From NCBI RefSeq assembly GCF_030297595.1, contig NZ_AP028138.1:868001-932000 (forward strand): a stretch of 64,000 bases of DNA, given 5' to 3'. Position 1 is the stretch's first letter. Every line of letters starts with the position of its first letter. The DNA is from Polynucleobacter sp. HIN7. Its GTDB lineage: Bacteria > Pseudomonadota > Gammaproteobacteria > Burkholderiales > Burkholderiaceae. This document shows positions 49,052 to 59,697 of this stretch, in pieces. A program made the position numbers and the translations under genes. The notes below the pieces were generated by a model. The model was not told where the DNA came from and did no database searches. It saw only the letters and a program-made list of their open reading frames with translations.

Positions 49052-49285
49052 ATGAGCTCAATCAATAACGGTGCTAATTCTTTGGGAATCGGTGATAGTG
49101 ATTCTGATTCCCCATGCATTGGGATCTGTTCCACCCTCTTTGACGAGATCTGCAAAGGTTGTGGCCGTACTGCCTTAGAAGTCAGTAACTGGGTCTTTAT
49201 GAGCCCCGAAGAGAAGCAATCGGTCTGGGCTCGTATTCAGGCAGAAGGTACTGCCATGCGCTTTACCCGCGAGCAAAAATCTTAA
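49052..49285 (+). CDS. DUF1289-family small protein
   Basis: 77 residues. The family core [22 protein letters not shown] contains four Cys likely to bind a metal or Fe-S cluster, followed by [20 protein letters not shown]. It is a common single-domain protein of unknown function. It starts 4 bases after the previous gene. Confidence 0.9.
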   Translation: MSSINNGANSLGIGDSDSDSPCIGICSTLFDEICKGCGRTALEVSNWVFMSPEEKQSVWARIQAEGTAMRFTREQKS

Positions 49286-50889
49286 CCCGCAAGTTCCTGG
49301 CTTCGCAAATACTCCTCATAGGTGCCGGAGTAGTCATTAATCGTGCCATCAGGTTTGATCTCCAGAATCCGATTTGCTAAGGCTGAAACAAACTCGCGGT
49401 CATGGGAGACAAAAATCAGAGTGCCATCGAATTTCTCAAGGGCGATTTGTAAACTCTCAATTGACTCCATATCCATATGATTGGTTGGCTCATCCATTGC
49501 GAGCACGTTATGCTTTTGAAGCATCAACTTACCCCAAATCATGCGCCCCTTCTCGCCACCCGAAACCACCTTCACCGATTTACTGATCTCATCGCCTGAG
49601 AATAAGAGGCGCCCTAAAATCCCGCGTACGACCTGATCGTCATCACCTGGTTTGCGCCATTGGGTCATCCACTCAATGAGGTTCTCATCTTTAGGAAAGC
49701 ATTCGCTGGTATCTTGCGGCATCACACCCACATTGGCATTCTCAGCCCACTTCACATCCCCAGTATCAGCAGCAATGCCATCAAAGCGTTTACTCAGAAT
49801 GGTTTTCAGTAAGGTGGTCTTCCCTGCGCCATTCTGACCAATAATCGCGATCTTCTCACCCGGACGAATCGCAATCTTGAAGTTCTTAAAGATCACCCGA
49901 TCAAACTGTTTGGTGAGCGCATTACACTCCACTGCCATATTGTGTAACTTCTTCTCAGTTTCAAACCGTATAAATGGGTTCTGGCGCGATGAGGGCTTAA
50001 TATCAATCAGCTCAATCTTCTCGAGTTGGCGCTGGCGTGAGGTCGCCTGTCTAGCCTTTGAGGCATTGGCCGAGAAGCGACTCACGAATGCCTGAAGTTC
50101 AGCCATCTTCTCTTTGGCCTTGGCATTAGCCGCCATTTGCTGGGCCCGTGCCTGGGTGGATGCCAACATATAGGAATCGTAGTTGCCAGGATAGACCTTC
50201 AGCGTACCGTAATCCATATCGGCCATATGCGTGCACACTTCATTTAGGAAGTGGCGATCATGCGAGATGATGATCATGGTGCTATTGCGTTGATTCAGAA
50301 TTTCTTCGAGCCAATGAATCGAATGAATATCTAAGTTATTGGTTGGCTCATCAAGCAGCAAGACATCTGGATCCGAGAATAATGCCTGAGCAAGCAAGAC
50401 ACGCAATTTCCAGCCCGGTGCAATATTGCTCATCGGGCCATTGTGTTGCTCTAGTGGAATGCCAATCCCAAGCAGCAACTCGCCAGCACGTGCTTCAGCG
50501 GTATAGCCACCAAACTCGGCATACTTGGCTTCGAGCTCAGCCGCACGCATATAGTCTTCGTCAGTGGCATCGGGGTTGGCATAAATCGCATCGCGCTCTG
50601 CCGCCGCTTGCCACATTTCGGCATGGCCCATCATCACTACATCGAGCACCCGAATATCTTCGTACGCAAATTGATCTTGACGCAACTTTCCTAAACGAAT
50701 ATTGGGTTCAAGGCTGACATTGCCAGCCGATGGCTCCAACTCTCCGCCAAGGATTTTCATAAAGGTTGATTTGCCACAACCATTGGCGCCAATTAAGCCG
50801 TAGCGATTGCCGCCACCAAACTTGACTGAGATGTTTTCAAACAGGGGTTTTGCCCCAAACTGCATGGTGATATTAGACGCGTTTAACAC
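49282..50889 (-). CDS. ybiT: ABC-F ATPase, YbiT subfamily
   Basis: 535 residues with two nucleotide-binding domains. Walker A motifs are GANGCGKST and GQNGAGKTT, and the B motifs [11 protein letters not shown] and [11 protein letters not shown]. It starts [21 protein letters not shown], typical of YbiT, and has the linker with [19 protein letters not shown] proteins act on the ribosome, not in transport. It converges on the DUF1289 gene. Confidence 0.94.
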   Translation of the reverse strand: MLNASNITMQFGAKPLFENISVKFGGGNRYGLIGANGCGKSTFMKILGGELEPSAGNVSLEPNIRLGKLRQDQFAYEDIRVLDVVMMGHAEMWQAAAERDAIYANPDATDEDYMRAAELEAKYAEFGGYTAEARAGELLLGIGIPLEQHNGPMSNIAPGWKLRVLLAQALFSDPDVLLLDEPTNNLDIHSIHWLEEILNQRNSTMIIISHDRHFLNEVCTHMADMDYGTLKVYPGNYDSYMLASTQARAQQMAANAKAKEKMAELQAFVSRFSANASKARQATSRQRQLEKIELIDIKPSSRQNPFIRFETEKKLHNMAVECNALTKQFDRVIFKNFKIAIRPGEKIAIIGQNGAGKTTLLKTILSKRFDGIAADTGDVKWAENANVGVMPQDTSECFPKDENLIEWMTQWRKPGDDDQVVRGILGRLLFSGDEISKSVKVVSGGEKGRMIWGKLMLQKHNVLAMDEPTNHMDMESIESLQIALEKFDGTLIFVSHDREFVSALANRILEIKPDGTINDYSGTYEEYLRSQELAG

Positions 50890-50960
50890 AAGAACTTTCT
50901 CAATAATGATGCCGTGCTGGCAAAGCTCGTTATTTTAACGGTCTTCCATGCCAGTGATGC

Positions 50961-52601
50961 TTAATACGCAGCAGCAAGCCCATCTCGGCGACTATCGCTT
51001 GCTGCAACATAGCCATCGTCAATTTGATCAGATAGGCGCCAGATAAATTGGCCAGAACCAAAATCCATATAGGGATCATCCACCTTTTTCAGAACATGCC
51101 CCCGTTCGATGAGGCCCTTAACCGTTTGAGGATCCATATTGGCCTCGACATCGAGACTGAAATCTCGATTGATCTTCCAACGCGGTGCATCACACGCAGC
51201 TTGGGGCTGCTGTTGATAGACCAACATGCGCAAGAGGGTTTGTAAATGCCCTTGCGGTTGCATATCACCTCCCATCACTCCAAAACTCATTTGGGGAACG
51301 GTTTTGCCATTCACTTCTTTAGTTAAGAATGCCGGAATGATCGTATGAAATGGTCGCTTATTGCCTGCCACCACATTGGGTGATTGAGGGTCTGATGAAA
51401 ATCCATATCCCCGATTCTGAAAACTAATTCCCCAGTTCGGTTCCACTACACCAGAGCCAAAACCCATGTAATTACTCTGAATAAACGAGATCATGCGTCC
51501 CTTTTCATCAGCCGCACTTAAATAGATAGTGCCTCCCGTATTGGGCATGCCAAAGGTAAATTGGGTGGCGCGTTGTAAATTAATTTCCCCTGCTCGCTTG
51601 GCAAGGTATTTGGGATTAAGCATCTGTTCGGGGCTGACCTCCATCGAGCGCGGATCCGCTACATATCGATAAATATCTGCGAAGGCTAATTTCATGGCCT
51701 CGATTTGCAAATGCTGACTATCGACACCGTCTACTGGATACTTTGATAGATCATGGTTCTCTAAGATCCCCATCGCCATTAGAGCGCCAATCCCCTGGCC
51801 ATTTGGGGGTATCTCATGGACGTCATAGCCCTGCACCCGTGTTGAGATGGTACCAACCCAGTCTGGCTGATAGTTAGCCAAATCACTGGCCTTCAATGCC
51901 GCTTGGTGCTCCTGAGCAAATTCAACGATTGATTTGGCAATCTCACCTTCATAAAAATCACGGATGCCCTTTTGGGCAATTTGCTTCAATGCTCGTGCAG
52001 CTGCTGGAAAATGAAAGATCTCACCCGTGAGTGGTGCTCGACCATTTGGCATGAATGCCTTAGCAAAACCTGGCTGGGGGCTAAGCTCCTTCACAGCGGC
52101 AGCCCACTTATGCGCCACGATTGGTGCAACCGCATGCCCACGCTCTGCAATCTCAATGGCGGGCTGCAGGATATCAGCCAAAGGCAAGGATCCAAAGCGC
52201 TGATGCAGCGCCTCCCAGCCAGCAATGGCGCCCGGCACGGTCACACTATCCCACCCTCGCATGGGGCGATTAACAAACCCCTTTGAATCGCGTCCATACT
52301 TCGTGGTAAAGTAGTCAATACTCCAGTCGGCTGGTGAGACCCCTGAGGCATTTAAGCCATGTAGTTCATGCCCATCCCAAACGATGGCAAAACAATCGCT
52401 GCCTAAACCATTAGAAACTGGCTCAACGATCATTAAGGCCGCTGCGGCAGCAATGGCAGCGTCAATTGCGTTACCCCCCTGCTGCATCATCTTCAATCCT
52501 GCTTGAGCGGCATAGGGATGGGAGGTTGAGCAAATATTGCGGCCAAAAACGGGCATCCGTACAGTGGGATATGGGTTGTGCCAATTAAACGGTGAGCTCA
52601 T
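50961..52601 (-). CDS. Gamma-glutamyltransferase family protein
   Basis: 546 residues, Ntn-hydrolase precursor. The nucleophile Thr is in NTGGTIYLSAADEKGRMISFIQSN, which would be exposed by self-cleavage. The N-terminal block GGNAIDAAIAAAAALMIVEPVSNGLG is classic. There is no signal peptide, so unlike GGT of E. coli it is probably cytoplasmic and may be an acylase. The TTH usual before the nucleophile is replaced by GGT. It overlaps msrQ by 4 bases. Confidence 0.87.
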   Translation of the reverse strand: MSSPFNWHNPYPTVRMPVFGRNICSTSHPYAAQAGLKMMQQGGNAIDAAIAAAAALMIVEPVSNGLGSDCFAIVWDGHELHGLNASGVSPADWSIDYFTTKYGRDSKGFVNRPMRGWDSVTVPGAIAGWEALHQRFGSLPLADILQPAIEIAERGHAVAPIVAHKWAAAVKELSPQPGFAKAFMPNGRAPLTGEIFHFPAAARALKQIAQKGIRDFYEGEIAKSIVEFAQEHQAALKASDLANYQPDWVGTISTRVQGYDVHEIPPNGQGIGALMAMGILENHDLSKYPVDGVDSQHLQIEAMKLAFADIYRYVADPRSMEVSPEQMLNPKYLAKRAGEINLQRATQFTFGMPNTGGTIYLSAADEKGRMISFIQSNYMGFGSGVVEPNWGISFQNRGYGFSSDPQSPNVVAGNKRPFHTIIPAFLTKEVNGKTVPQMSFGVMGGDMQPQGHLQTLLRMLVYQQQPQAACDAPRWKINRDFSLDVEANMDPQTVKGLIERGHVLKKVDDPYMDFGSGQFIWRLSDQIDDGYVAASDSRRDGLAAAY

Positions 52602-53206
52602 GATCGTGTCTTTATTCTTCGAAGTTGTTCACGGATAACGGGAATCCGCACTACTAACAATATCAAGATTATCCCAGCATAGATGTAAACGGTCTGAAAA
52701 TCGTTTTTGCCGGCCTTATGCCAAAAGTAATGCAGTACCCCAAGGATGGCAATCAAATAAATGAGGCGATGCAGTGTGCTCCAGCGACGTCCTAACCAGT
52801 GCATCGCTGCTCTGTTCGAGGTAATAGCCAAAAGACTCATGCATGCAAAGGCAACAAACCCTACGGTAATGAATGGGCGTTCAATCACGTCTGCAAACAT
52901 CTCTTGGAAATCAAGATTGTGATCCAGCCAATACCAAATCGTGAAGTGTAAGAATGCATAGAAGAATGTAAATAGCCCCAGCATCCGACGCATTTGGATC
53001 CAGCCAGACCATGCCGTTATCCAATGCATTGGACTCATGGCCAAGGTGATGCACAAAAAGGTAATGGTCCAGGTACCAGTTGAACGAGTAATGAACTCGA
53101 CAGGATTAGCACCCAGCTGTCCAGCATAGGCAAGAACAAATAATCGGGCAAGCGGAATCAGCGCTACAACAAAGAGCCAGCGCTTGATCTGCGTAATTGC
53201 AAGCAT
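52598..53206 (-). CDS. msrQ: Heme-binding subunit of the periplasmic Met sulfoxide reductase
   Basis: 202 residues, six transmembrane helices, ferric-reductase-like. His residues in FYAFLHFTIWYWLD and WSTLHRLIYLIAILGVLHYFW are expected heme ligands. It carries electrons from quinol or flavin to MsrP. Starts 3 bases after msrP. Confidence 0.93.
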   Translation of the reverse strand: MLAITQIKRWLFVVALIPLARLFVLAYAGQLGANPVEFITRSTGTWTITFLCITLAMSPMHWITAWSGWIQMRRMLGLFTFFYAFLHFTIWYWLDHNLDFQEMFADVIERPFITVGFVAFACMSLLAITSNRAAMHWLGRRWSTLHRLIYLIAILGVLHYFWHKAGKNDFQTVYIYAGIILILLVVRIPVIREQLRRIKTRS

Positions 53207-53209
53207 GCT

Positions 53210-54178
53210 TTAGTAAAACTTACGCAAATCCATCCCTGCATAGAGCTTGGCAACATACTCGCCATAGCCATTAAAGGGCTCAGTTTTAATCTTGGGTGCA
53301 AAGATCCCCCGACCATCAATGCGACGCTCCGTGGCTTGACTCCAACGTGGATGACTCACCGCTGGATTGACGTTTGAATAAAAACCATATTCGCGTGGTG
53401 CGGATGCGCTCCAGCTCGTGAGCGGTTGTTTCTCGGTCAAGCGAATCGTTACTAAGGATTTGGAGCTCTTAAAGCCATACTTCCAGGGTACGATCAAACG
53501 AATGGGCGCACCATTTTGTTTGGGCAATAACTCGCCATACATCCCAAACGTAAGAAGAGTTAATGGGTTCATGGCCTCATCCATCCGCAGACCCTCACGA
53601 TAAGGCCAATCGAGTACGGGTCGCTTTAATCCAGGCATCTGTTTAGGGTCAGCCAGACTAATAAACTCGACATACTTGGCAGAGCCCAGGGGCTCCACTC
53701 GATTGAGAAGATGTGATAAGGCATAGCCATTCCATGGAATCACCATCGACCAACCTTCCACGCAGCGCAGTCGATAAACGCGCTCTTCCATGGGTGCCAA
53801 CTTCAGTAGTGCATCAATATCGAGTGTGACCGGTTTTTTTACCATCCCCTCGATTGATACGGTCCAGGGTCTAGTTTGTAAACGATCGGCAAACTTGGCA
53901 GGATCATCCTTATCCATTCCAAACTCATAGAAATTATTGTAGGTGGTTGCATCCTCATACGAGGTTTGGGTCTCGCGGGTGGAGTATTGCTCATTAAGCT
54001 TAGAAGGTAATTTCTCGCGCGGTGCTGCTGTTTTAGCAAAGGCATCGCGCTCAAGCCAGGATCCCATGCCCACTGCTGCACTTCCCAGGGCAATGGTTTT
54101 TAACCATTGACGACGGTTCTCAACAATCGCACGTGGAGTGATTTGACTGGGATGAATTCTTGGGTCTTTAAATATCAT
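53210..54178 (-). CDS. msrP: Protein-methionine-sulfoxide reductase catalytic subunit
   Basis: 322 residues of the sulfite-oxidase fold with a twin-arginine signal ([17 protein letters not shown]). The molybdopterin Cys is in [17 protein letters not shown]. It repairs oxidised methionine in the periplasm and is directly followed by msrQ. Confidence 0.95.
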   Translation of the reverse strand: MIFKDPRIHPSQITPRAIVENRRQWLKTIALGSAAVGMGSWLERDAFAKTAAPREKLPSKLNEQYSTRETQTSYEDATTYNNFYEFGMDKDDPAKFADRLQTRPWTVSIEGMVKKPVTLDIDALLKLAPMEERVYRLRCVEGWSMVIPWNGYALSHLLNRVEPLGSAKYVEFISLADPKQMPGLKRPVLDWPYREGLRMDEAMNPLTLLTFGMYGELLPKQNGAPIRLIVPWKYGFKSSKSLVTIRLTEKQPLTSWSASAPREYGFYSNVNPAVSHPRWSQATERRIDGRGIFAPKIKTEPFNGYGEYVAKLYAGMDLRKFY

Positions 54179-54882
54179 CGATCTACCTTTAATTGAAATG
54201 GTGTGAAATTAGTATTGGTATCGTAATAATCCTCGTTCTCTTTACGCTTCAAGTATCCCACCACCGCATAGGTCAGCGGGGTTGCCAAAATCTCCCACGA
54301 GGTTTTGAGGATATATTGTGCAATCGCTACCTGAATAATCTCATTCGTGGGCCAAATCGCATAAAAGGCCAAGAAATAGAATAATGAAGAATCCACCAGC
54401 TCACCAACCGCCGTTGAGCCGATCGTGCGGGTCCATAAATACTTCCCTTGGGTCCAGATCTTCATCTTGGCCAGCACATAACTATTCGTAAAACTGCCGC
54501 ACCAAAATGCCAGCATGGAAGCCAATGCGATCCGCCAAGAATTACCAAAGACCGTTTCTAGACCATGCTGATAGTTCGCCATATAGGATCCCGGTGCCAC
54601 TGGTAGCGCGATCACGATCAAGGCCATGATGGCAGCAAAGCCAAGGGCTGTAAATCCGGCCCATACTGCGCGACGATCATAGGCATAGCCATAGACCTCG
54701 GTCAGAATGTCGCTAAAGAAGTACGAGATGGGGAAAAATAGAATCCCGGCGCCAAAGATGACGTAACCAAAATATGGCAGCTCAACCGTCGCCGCCTTAC
54801 CGGCTCCAATGAAGTTTGAGCAAAGCAGCACCGCGACGAATGCCCCCAGGATTAGGTCGTAATAGCGATACTGGCGACGCAT
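54175..54882 (-). CDS. Queuosine-precursor transporter (YhhQ/QPTR family)
   Basis: 235 residues with about six transmembrane helices. Family blocks include [34 protein letters not shown] and [18 protein letters not shown]. It imports preQ precursors for tRNA queuosine. It overlaps the msrP start by 4 bases. Confidence 0.9.
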   Translation of the reverse strand: MRRQYRYYDLILGAFVAVLLCSNFIGAGKAATVELPYFGYVIFGAGILFFPISYFFSDILTEVYGYAYDRRAVWAGFTALGFAAIMALIVIALPVAPGSYMANYQHGLETVFGNSWRIALASMLAFWCGSFTNSYVLAKMKIWTQGKYLWTRTIGSTAVGELVDSSLFYFLAFYAIWPTNEIIQVAIAQYILKTSWEILATPLTYAVVGYLKRKENEDYYDTNTNFTPFQLKVDR

Positions 54883-54978
54883 GGGATGTTAAGGCCTTAT
54901 AGGTTCGGTGAGGCGGTTAAAAGGGGAAATATTTCATAGAATAGCGGTATTGGCATGAATTCACAGAATAGGTAAATA

Positions 54979-56157
54979 ATGAGTAAGCCGCAGTTTCATT
55001 GGGAAGACCCCCTCCTCTTGCAAGACCAATTGACCACCGAGGAGCGCATGATTGCCGATGCGGCCCGTGAGTATGCTCAGGGGAAGCTGGCCCCGCGGGT
55101 GCATGAGGCCTACCGCTCTGAAACAACCGATCCAACCATCTTTCGAGAAATGGGTGAATTGGGCCTACTTGGCATTACCATTCCCGAGGAATACGGTGGC
55201 GCTAACCTCAATTACGTCTCCTATGGCCTCATTGCCCGTGAAATTGAACGGGTTGACTCTGGCTACCGTTCCATGATGAGTGTGCAATCCTCCTTAGTGA
55301 TGGTACCCATTTACGAATTCGGTAGCGAGGCTCAAAAGCAAAAGTACCTTCCTAAATTAGCTACTGGAGAATGGATCGGATGCTTTGGTCTCACAGAACC
55401 AAATTACGGCTCAGATGCTGGTGGCATGATCACACGCGCCAAGAAAGTTCCTGGCGGATATTCGCTCACAGGCTCCAAGATGTGGATCTCCAACTCCCCG
55501 ATTGCTGATGTATTTGTGGTGTGGGCAAAGAACGATGATGATCAAATTCGGGGCTTCATCCTTGAAAAAGGCATGAAGGGCTTAAGCGCCCCCAAAATCA
55601 CTGGCAAACAAGGGCTGCGCGCCTCGATTACCGGTGAAATTGTGATGGATGAAGTATTTGTGCCCGCTGAAAATGAGTTCCCAGAAATTACGGGTCTGAA
55701 AGGCCCCTTCACTTGTCTAAACTCAGCGCGTTATGGTATCTCGTGGGGAGTACTCGGTGCTGCGGAATTTTGCTGGCACGCAGCACGCCAATACACTTTA
55801 GATCGAAAACAGTTTGGCAGACCTTTAGCGGCCAATCAACTCATTCAGAAAAAATTAGCCGATATGCAAACCGAGATTACCTTGGCACTGCAAGGCGTTC
55901 TGCGATTGGGGCGCATGAAGGATGAAGGAAGCGCTGCCCCTGAGATCACCTCCATCATGAAGCGCAACTCCTGTGGCAAATCGCTTGATATTGCACGGAT
56001 GGCACGCGATATGTTGGGCGGGAATGGTATCTCGGATGAGTACGGTGTGATCCGTCACATGCTCAATCTTGAGGTGGTTAATACCTATGAAGGCACGCAC
56101 GATATTCATGCCCTCATTTTGGGTCGAGCCCAAACTGGTATCCAGGCGTTTAGCTAG
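54979..56157 (+). CDS. gcdH: Glutaryl-CoA dehydrogenase
   Basis: 392 residues, acyl-CoA dehydrogenase fold. The catalytic Glu sits in [16 protein letters not shown] and the substrate Arg region in [16 protein letters not shown], both typical of GcdH, which oxidatively decarboxylates glutaryl-CoA to crotonyl-CoA. It ends 8 bases inside the convergent mnmH gene. Confidence 0.92.
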   Translation: MSKPQFHWEDPLLLQDQLTTEERMIADAAREYAQGKLAPRVHEAYRSETTDPTIFREMGELGLLGITIPEEYGGANLNYVSYGLIAREIERVDSGYRSMMSVQSSLVMVPIYEFGSEAQKQKYLPKLATGEWIGCFGLTEPNYGSDAGGMITRAKKVPGGYSLTGSKMWISNSPIADVFVVWAKNDDDQIRGFILEKGMKGLSAPKITGKQGLRASITGEIVMDEVFVPAENEFPEITGLKGPFTCLNSARYGISWGVLGAAEFCWHAARQYTLDRKQFGRPLAANQLIQKKLADMQTEITLALQGVLRLGRMKDEGSAAPEITSIMKRNSCGKSLDIARMARDMLGGNGISDEYGVIRHMLNLEVVNTYEGTHDIHALILGRAQTGIQAFS

Positions 56158-57205
56158 ATTGCAAAAGTTGCTGCGCTAATTCAAGATAGCTTGCCTGCTG
56201 CGCACTTTGGACCTTGAGAGTACGAGCATTTTGATATTGGCTAAAGTTGCGAGCAATTGAATCTTGATACGCTGGATCGTAGTGCTTAATCAGTAATTCT
56301 TCGACTAATACTGGGTAGCGCCCCTCAGTGGCCAATTGCTGCCATTTTGTAATTTGTTCCTTGCCATAGCGTTGCGTCAACAGACTCAGCAAATGCCGCA
56401 GCCCATCATGATCACTTAAGAGATGGACGTACTCTTCCATCAGTACATCGACCCGCACCGAGCGATCCGCTTTGATTTCAACGCAATCTCCCTGCCGAAT
56501 TTGATCCATCAGAGCATCTGGAATATGCAGGCAACCCACCTTCTTACTCTCCGACTCGACATAAATGGTTTGATCAAATGTAAATTGCCGTAACGCATTC
56601 CATAGGCGACTCTCAAACATTTTCTGACTGGGCTGCACTTCATTAGGCAAGCCACCCAGCACTGAGCCACGATGGGCCGCGAGACCCTCGAGATCCAAAA
56701 CTTGAGCATGACTATTTAAGGCTTGTAATAAACGAGTTTTACCGGTGCCAGTCATGCCACAAATAACGGTGAACTTTGCAAGCGGCGCCCAGCGCTCAAG
56801 ATCAGCAATCACCTGACGCCGATACCCTTGATAGCCACCTTGCAGCTGCTGGGCCCTCCAACCAATTCGTTGCAGAATATGAGCAAAGGCACCACTTCGC
56901 TCCCCGCCCCGCCAGCAATACACCAAAGGTCGCCACTCACGCGGCTTTTGAATAAAGTGTTCTTGCAAATGACTGGCAATATTTTTAGCAACTAGAGCAG
57001 CACCTAATTTCTTGGCTGCAAAGGGAGACTCTTGCTTATACAGTGTGCCAACAGTAGCACGCTCTTCATTGTTTAATACCGGGCAATTGATCGCGCCTGG
57101 AATATGATCTAAGGCATACTCAGCAGGTGAGCGCGCATCAATAATGCAATCAAACTGACCTAAGCTCTGACCCAAGGTCTCGGGGGAGAGTAAAGCGGAA
57201 CTCAA
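56150..57205 (-). CDS. mnmH: tRNA 2-selenouridine synthase
   Basis: 351 residues. An N-terminal rhodanese domain (about 15-135) has the catalytic Cys in [16 protein letters not shown]-terminal P-loop domain starts [15 protein letters not shown]. It exchanges sulfur for selenium in the wobble base of some tRNAs. No selD is in view. Confidence 0.93.
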   Translation of the reverse strand: MSSALLSPETLGQSLGQFDCIIDARSPAEYALDHIPGAINCPVLNNEERATVGTLYKQESPFAAKKLGAALVAKNIASHLQEHFIQKPREWRPLVYCWRGGERSGAFAHILQRIGWRAQQLQGGYQGYRRQVIADLERWAPLAKFTVICGMTGTGKTRLLQALNSHAQVLDLEGLAAHRGSVLGGLPNEVQPSQKMFESRLWNALRQFTFDQTIYVESESKKVGCLHIPDALMDQIRQGDCVEIKADRSVRVDVLMEEYVHLLSDHDGLRHLLSLLTQRYGKEQITKWQQLATEGRYPVLVEELLIKHYDPAYQDSIARNFSQYQNARTLKVQSAQQASYLELAQQLLQSS

Positions 57206-57627
57206 CGCAGCCCTAAATTTTGCTTAATTGGTTCTGGCCACGGTGCAGGACGATTAGTCTTGAGATTAACCCACACCAAGGTTGCGCCACCGGCTGCACA
57301 TAGTTCTTCTGGATTGCTCGCAAGCGACATGAGGTTATAGGTATCCACGCTGGTACGCCCCACTTTACCAATATAGGTACGCACCACAATATCAGCAGGG
57401 TAACTTACTTGGGCATAGAAATTACAAAATGCGTTTGCAATTAAGGCACCACCTTCATCGTGATGCGCACCGAATCCAAACGACTCAATCCAATGAATAC
57501 GGCCTTGCTCCATGTACCGAAAGTAAAGTGTATTGTTCACGTGACCAAATGCATCCATATCACCCCAACGTAATGGGATGATCGTTTCATGAACAAATTT
57601 CTTATCGGCAGGAATTTCAATGCGCAT
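57202..57627 (-). CDS. 4-hydroxybenzoyl-CoA-type thioesterase
   Basis: 141 residues, hotdog fold. The active-site pattern RWGDMDAFGHVNNTLYFRYMEQ contains the family Asp. It hydrolyses acyl-CoA thioesters of unknown identity. It starts 4 bases inside the mnmH region. Confidence 0.9.
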   Translation of the reverse strand: MRIEIPADKKFVHETIIPLRWGDMDAFGHVNNTLYFRYMEQGRIHWIESFGFGAHHDEGGALIANAFCNFYAQVSYPADIVVRTYIGKVGRTSVDTYNLMSLASNPEELCAAGGATLVWVNLKTNRPAPWPEPIKQNLGLR

Positions 57628-57676
57628 GATTGAGGAGTTCTAAATGACAAAGCAAAGCGCTAGTTTACCTCTAGGC

Positions 57677-58114
57677 TTATGCTTCCATCCGTATTTGGGC
57701 GCGCAGATCCCGGTAGAACTGAGGCCTTGCATCAAGAGGCACGAAGATACCGATCGGCATTTCCTTGCTTCTCTCCTCCACCCGAATTAAACGCTTACCG
57801 CTCTCCTCTTGCGTAAGCGTTAGCCAACGGGTATTAAATACATGGCGCTCGAGCTTTCCACCAATACTTTTTTCGATCTTCAGGGCCGTGCCATCGATAG
57901 CAATTGATTCGTAGTCGAGCGCATGCCGTGCGTAGACGATCAGCGCAATACCAAGTACGGTTAACTCAATCACGGTGAAGATCAAAATCATCCAAACGCC
58001 ATGAAGCAAAAAGTACGTGGCAATAAACGATGAAAACAGAAACATCGATAAATAGAAATAACCAACCTGGCGTGGCGTGAACGAACAATTTCGTTTCGTG
58101 TGCCACGTACGCAT
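57677..58114 (-). CDS. DUF2244 membrane protein
   Basis: 145 residues with two transmembrane helices (about 17-37 and 41-62) followed by a soluble domain with PIGIFVPLDARPQFYRDLRAQI. DUF2244 proteins are widespread in betaproteobacteria, often near cytochrome oxidase genes; no function is established. Confidence 0.82.
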   Translation of the reverse strand: MRTWHTKRNCSFTPRQVGYFYLSMFLFSSFIATYFLLHGVWMILIFTVIELTVLGIALIVYARHALDYESIAIDGTALKIEKSIGGKLERHVFNTRWLTLTQEESGKRLIRVEERSKEMPIGIFVPLDARPQFYRDLRAQIRMEA

Positions 58115-58119
58115 GGGGA

Positions 58120-58425
58120 TTATTTTGCTAAGAGAGCATTGGCGTATTGATCCATGGATCGCGCCAAATCCAGATCAAGTTTTGTGAGACCGCCAGCGTC
58201 ATGAGTCGAGAGCGTAACCTCAACCCGATTCCAGACATTAAACCACTCGGGATGATGATTCATTTGCTCAGCCATGAGTGCACACTGGGTCATGAATGCA
58301 AAAGCTTCCTTGAAGTCCTTAAACTGGTACGAACGGGTAATGGCATCTCGATTAGCAACCATTGCCCAATGCGCTAGATCAGTCGCAATGGCCAAGCGCT
58401 CGTCTGCACTGAGAAGGCTTGCCAT
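58120..58425 (-). CDS. phhB: 4a-hydroxytetrahydrobiopterin dehydratase
   Basis: 101 residues from the ATG at 58425; longer reading overlaps the next gene. The active-site pattern ALMAEQMNHHPEWFNVWNRVEV has the three His expected for pterin-4a-carbinolamine dehydratase. It recycles the pterin cofactor or acts in folate repair. Confidence 0.93.
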   Translation of the reverse strand: MASLLSADERLAIATDLAHWAMVANRDAITRSYQFKDFKEAFAFMTQCALMAEQMNHHPEWFNVWNRVEVTLSTHDAGGLTKLDLDLARSMDQYANALLAK

Positions 58426-58433
58426 GGCAATAC

Positions 58434-58778
58434 TTAAGAGTTTTGTAAGGCCAGTTGATACAAAAAGGTTGAGCGCGCGCCCGAGCGGCAAAAGGCTAAG
58501 ATCGGTTGCGGCATTGCCTTAAGGAGATTGGCCATCTCCACCACTTGCTCGGGAGTAATTGCACCGCTCACCACGGGTAAGTAGGCATATTCAAGGCCAT
58601 GCTCTTTGGCCATGGCAGCGATGGAAGCATTGCTAGGTTGCTCTGGGCCCTCTTCACCATCTGGGCGATTATTAATAATGCTCTTGTAACCCTGCTGTGC
58701 AATTTGAGCAACATCGGTCGGCTCAATTTGACCAGCGGTTCCAAAATTGGGGTTGTGACATGAAATATGAACGCTCAT
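58434..58778 (-). CDS. TIGR01244-type sulfur transferase/phosphatase-like protein (BLH N-domain)
   Basis: 114 residues with the phosphatase/rhodanese-like loop AFCRSGARSTFLY containing the catalytic Cys and Arg. The start GQIEPTDVAQIAQQGYKSIINNRPDGE is typical of the beta-lactamase-hydrolase (Blh) domain family. Homologues often sit beside YeeE/YedE genes for sulfide and persulfide handling, and three such genes follow downstream here. Confidence 0.87.
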   Translation of the reverse strand: MSVHISCHNPNFGTAGQIEPTDVAQIAQQGYKSIINNRPDGEEGPEQPSNASIAAMAKEHGLEYAYLPVVSGAITPEQVVEMANLLKAMPQPILAFCRSGARSTFLYQLALQNS

Positions 58779-58807
58779 AGGATCCTTACAAATATCTCAT
58801 CAAGAAT

Positions 58808-59245
58808 TTAAACAGACTTTTTCTGGGTTCGCTCGAACAACCACATCCCCGCAACCATGGCGACGACAAAAACTAAGGCTTTGGTTTCACCGGAACCAAG
58901 AGAGACCAGCGCAGGCCCCGGACAAAAACCAGCAAGTCCCCAACCCACACCAAACATTGCACTACCAATAATTAAGGGACGATCAATGTCGCGCCGAGTT
59001 GGGATATGCATTGCGCCACCCAAAAAACTCTGGGTGCGTTTCTTGGCTAAGTAGAAAGCAATGAGCCCTACAAGCACAGCACCGCCCATCACAAAAATGA
59101 GAGATGGATCCCAGTTGCCAGCCAGATCAAGGAAGGCCAAGATTTTGGCAGGATTGGTCATGCCTGAAATCATTAAACCAAGACCAAACAAAACGCCGAT
59201 GAGATACTCGCTACCGTTTGAAAAGAAGGATTGATTTTGATTCAT
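58808..59245 (-). CDS. YeeE/YedE family (DUF6691) half-protein
   Basis: 145 residues with four hydrophobic segments. The conserved Cys pattern GWGLAGFCPGPALVSLG is the DUF6691 signature. It pairs with the next gene as two half-transporters for sulfur compounds (PmpA/PmpB-like). Confidence 0.87.
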   Translation of the reverse strand: MNQNQSFFSNGSEYLIGVLFGLGLMISGMTNPAKILAFLDLAGNWDPSLIFVMGGAVLVGLIAFYLAKKRTQSFLGGAMHIPTRRDIDRPLIIGSAMFGVGWGLAGFCPGPALVSLGSGETKALVFVVAMVAGMWLFERTQKKSV

Positions 59246-59249
59246 CGAC

Positions 59250-59681
59250 TTAGATCCAATGCCGCACGAGATACACCACTAAGAATCCACAACCCATAAA
59301 TGTGAGGGTTGCAAGCAAGGAACGTGGTGACAGGCGCGATAAACCACAAATGCCGTGACCACTGGTGCAGCCCGATCCATAGCGAGCACCAAAGCCTACT
59401 AATAAACCAGCTACGATGAGCGTGATGTAATCCGCATCAATGACTGCGTTTGTGCTCATCTGGAACACATACTTTCCCCACAAAGGAGCGGTTAACAATC
59501 CCAATATGAAACTGGCGCGCCATAACCAATCGCTTTTCTTGGGGCCAATCAAGCCACCCAAAATGCCACTGATTCCGAGAATGCGGCCGTTGATGAGAAC
59601 GTATAGCGCAGCCGCAATTCCCAGCAAAATACCGCCTACTAGAGCGGGCCCCGGGGTAAAGGATGTCCAATCGACTGTCAT
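59250..59681 (-). CDS. YeeE/YedE family half-protein
   Basis: 143 residues with four hydrophobic segments. The Cys motif YGSGCTSGHGICGLSRLSPRSL is the defining block of YeeE/YedE sulfur transporters. Located 4 bases upstream of the other half (on the minus strand), so both are surely co-expressed. Confidence 0.88.
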   Translation of the reverse strand: MTVDWTSFTPGPALVGGILLGIAAALYVLINGRILGISGILGGLIGPKKSDWLWRASFILGLLTAPLWGKYVFQMSTNAVIDADYITLIVAGLLVGFGARYGSGCTSGHGICGLSRLSPRSLLATLTFMGCGFLVVYLVRHWI

Positions 59682-59697
59682 GACATCATTTTAATAC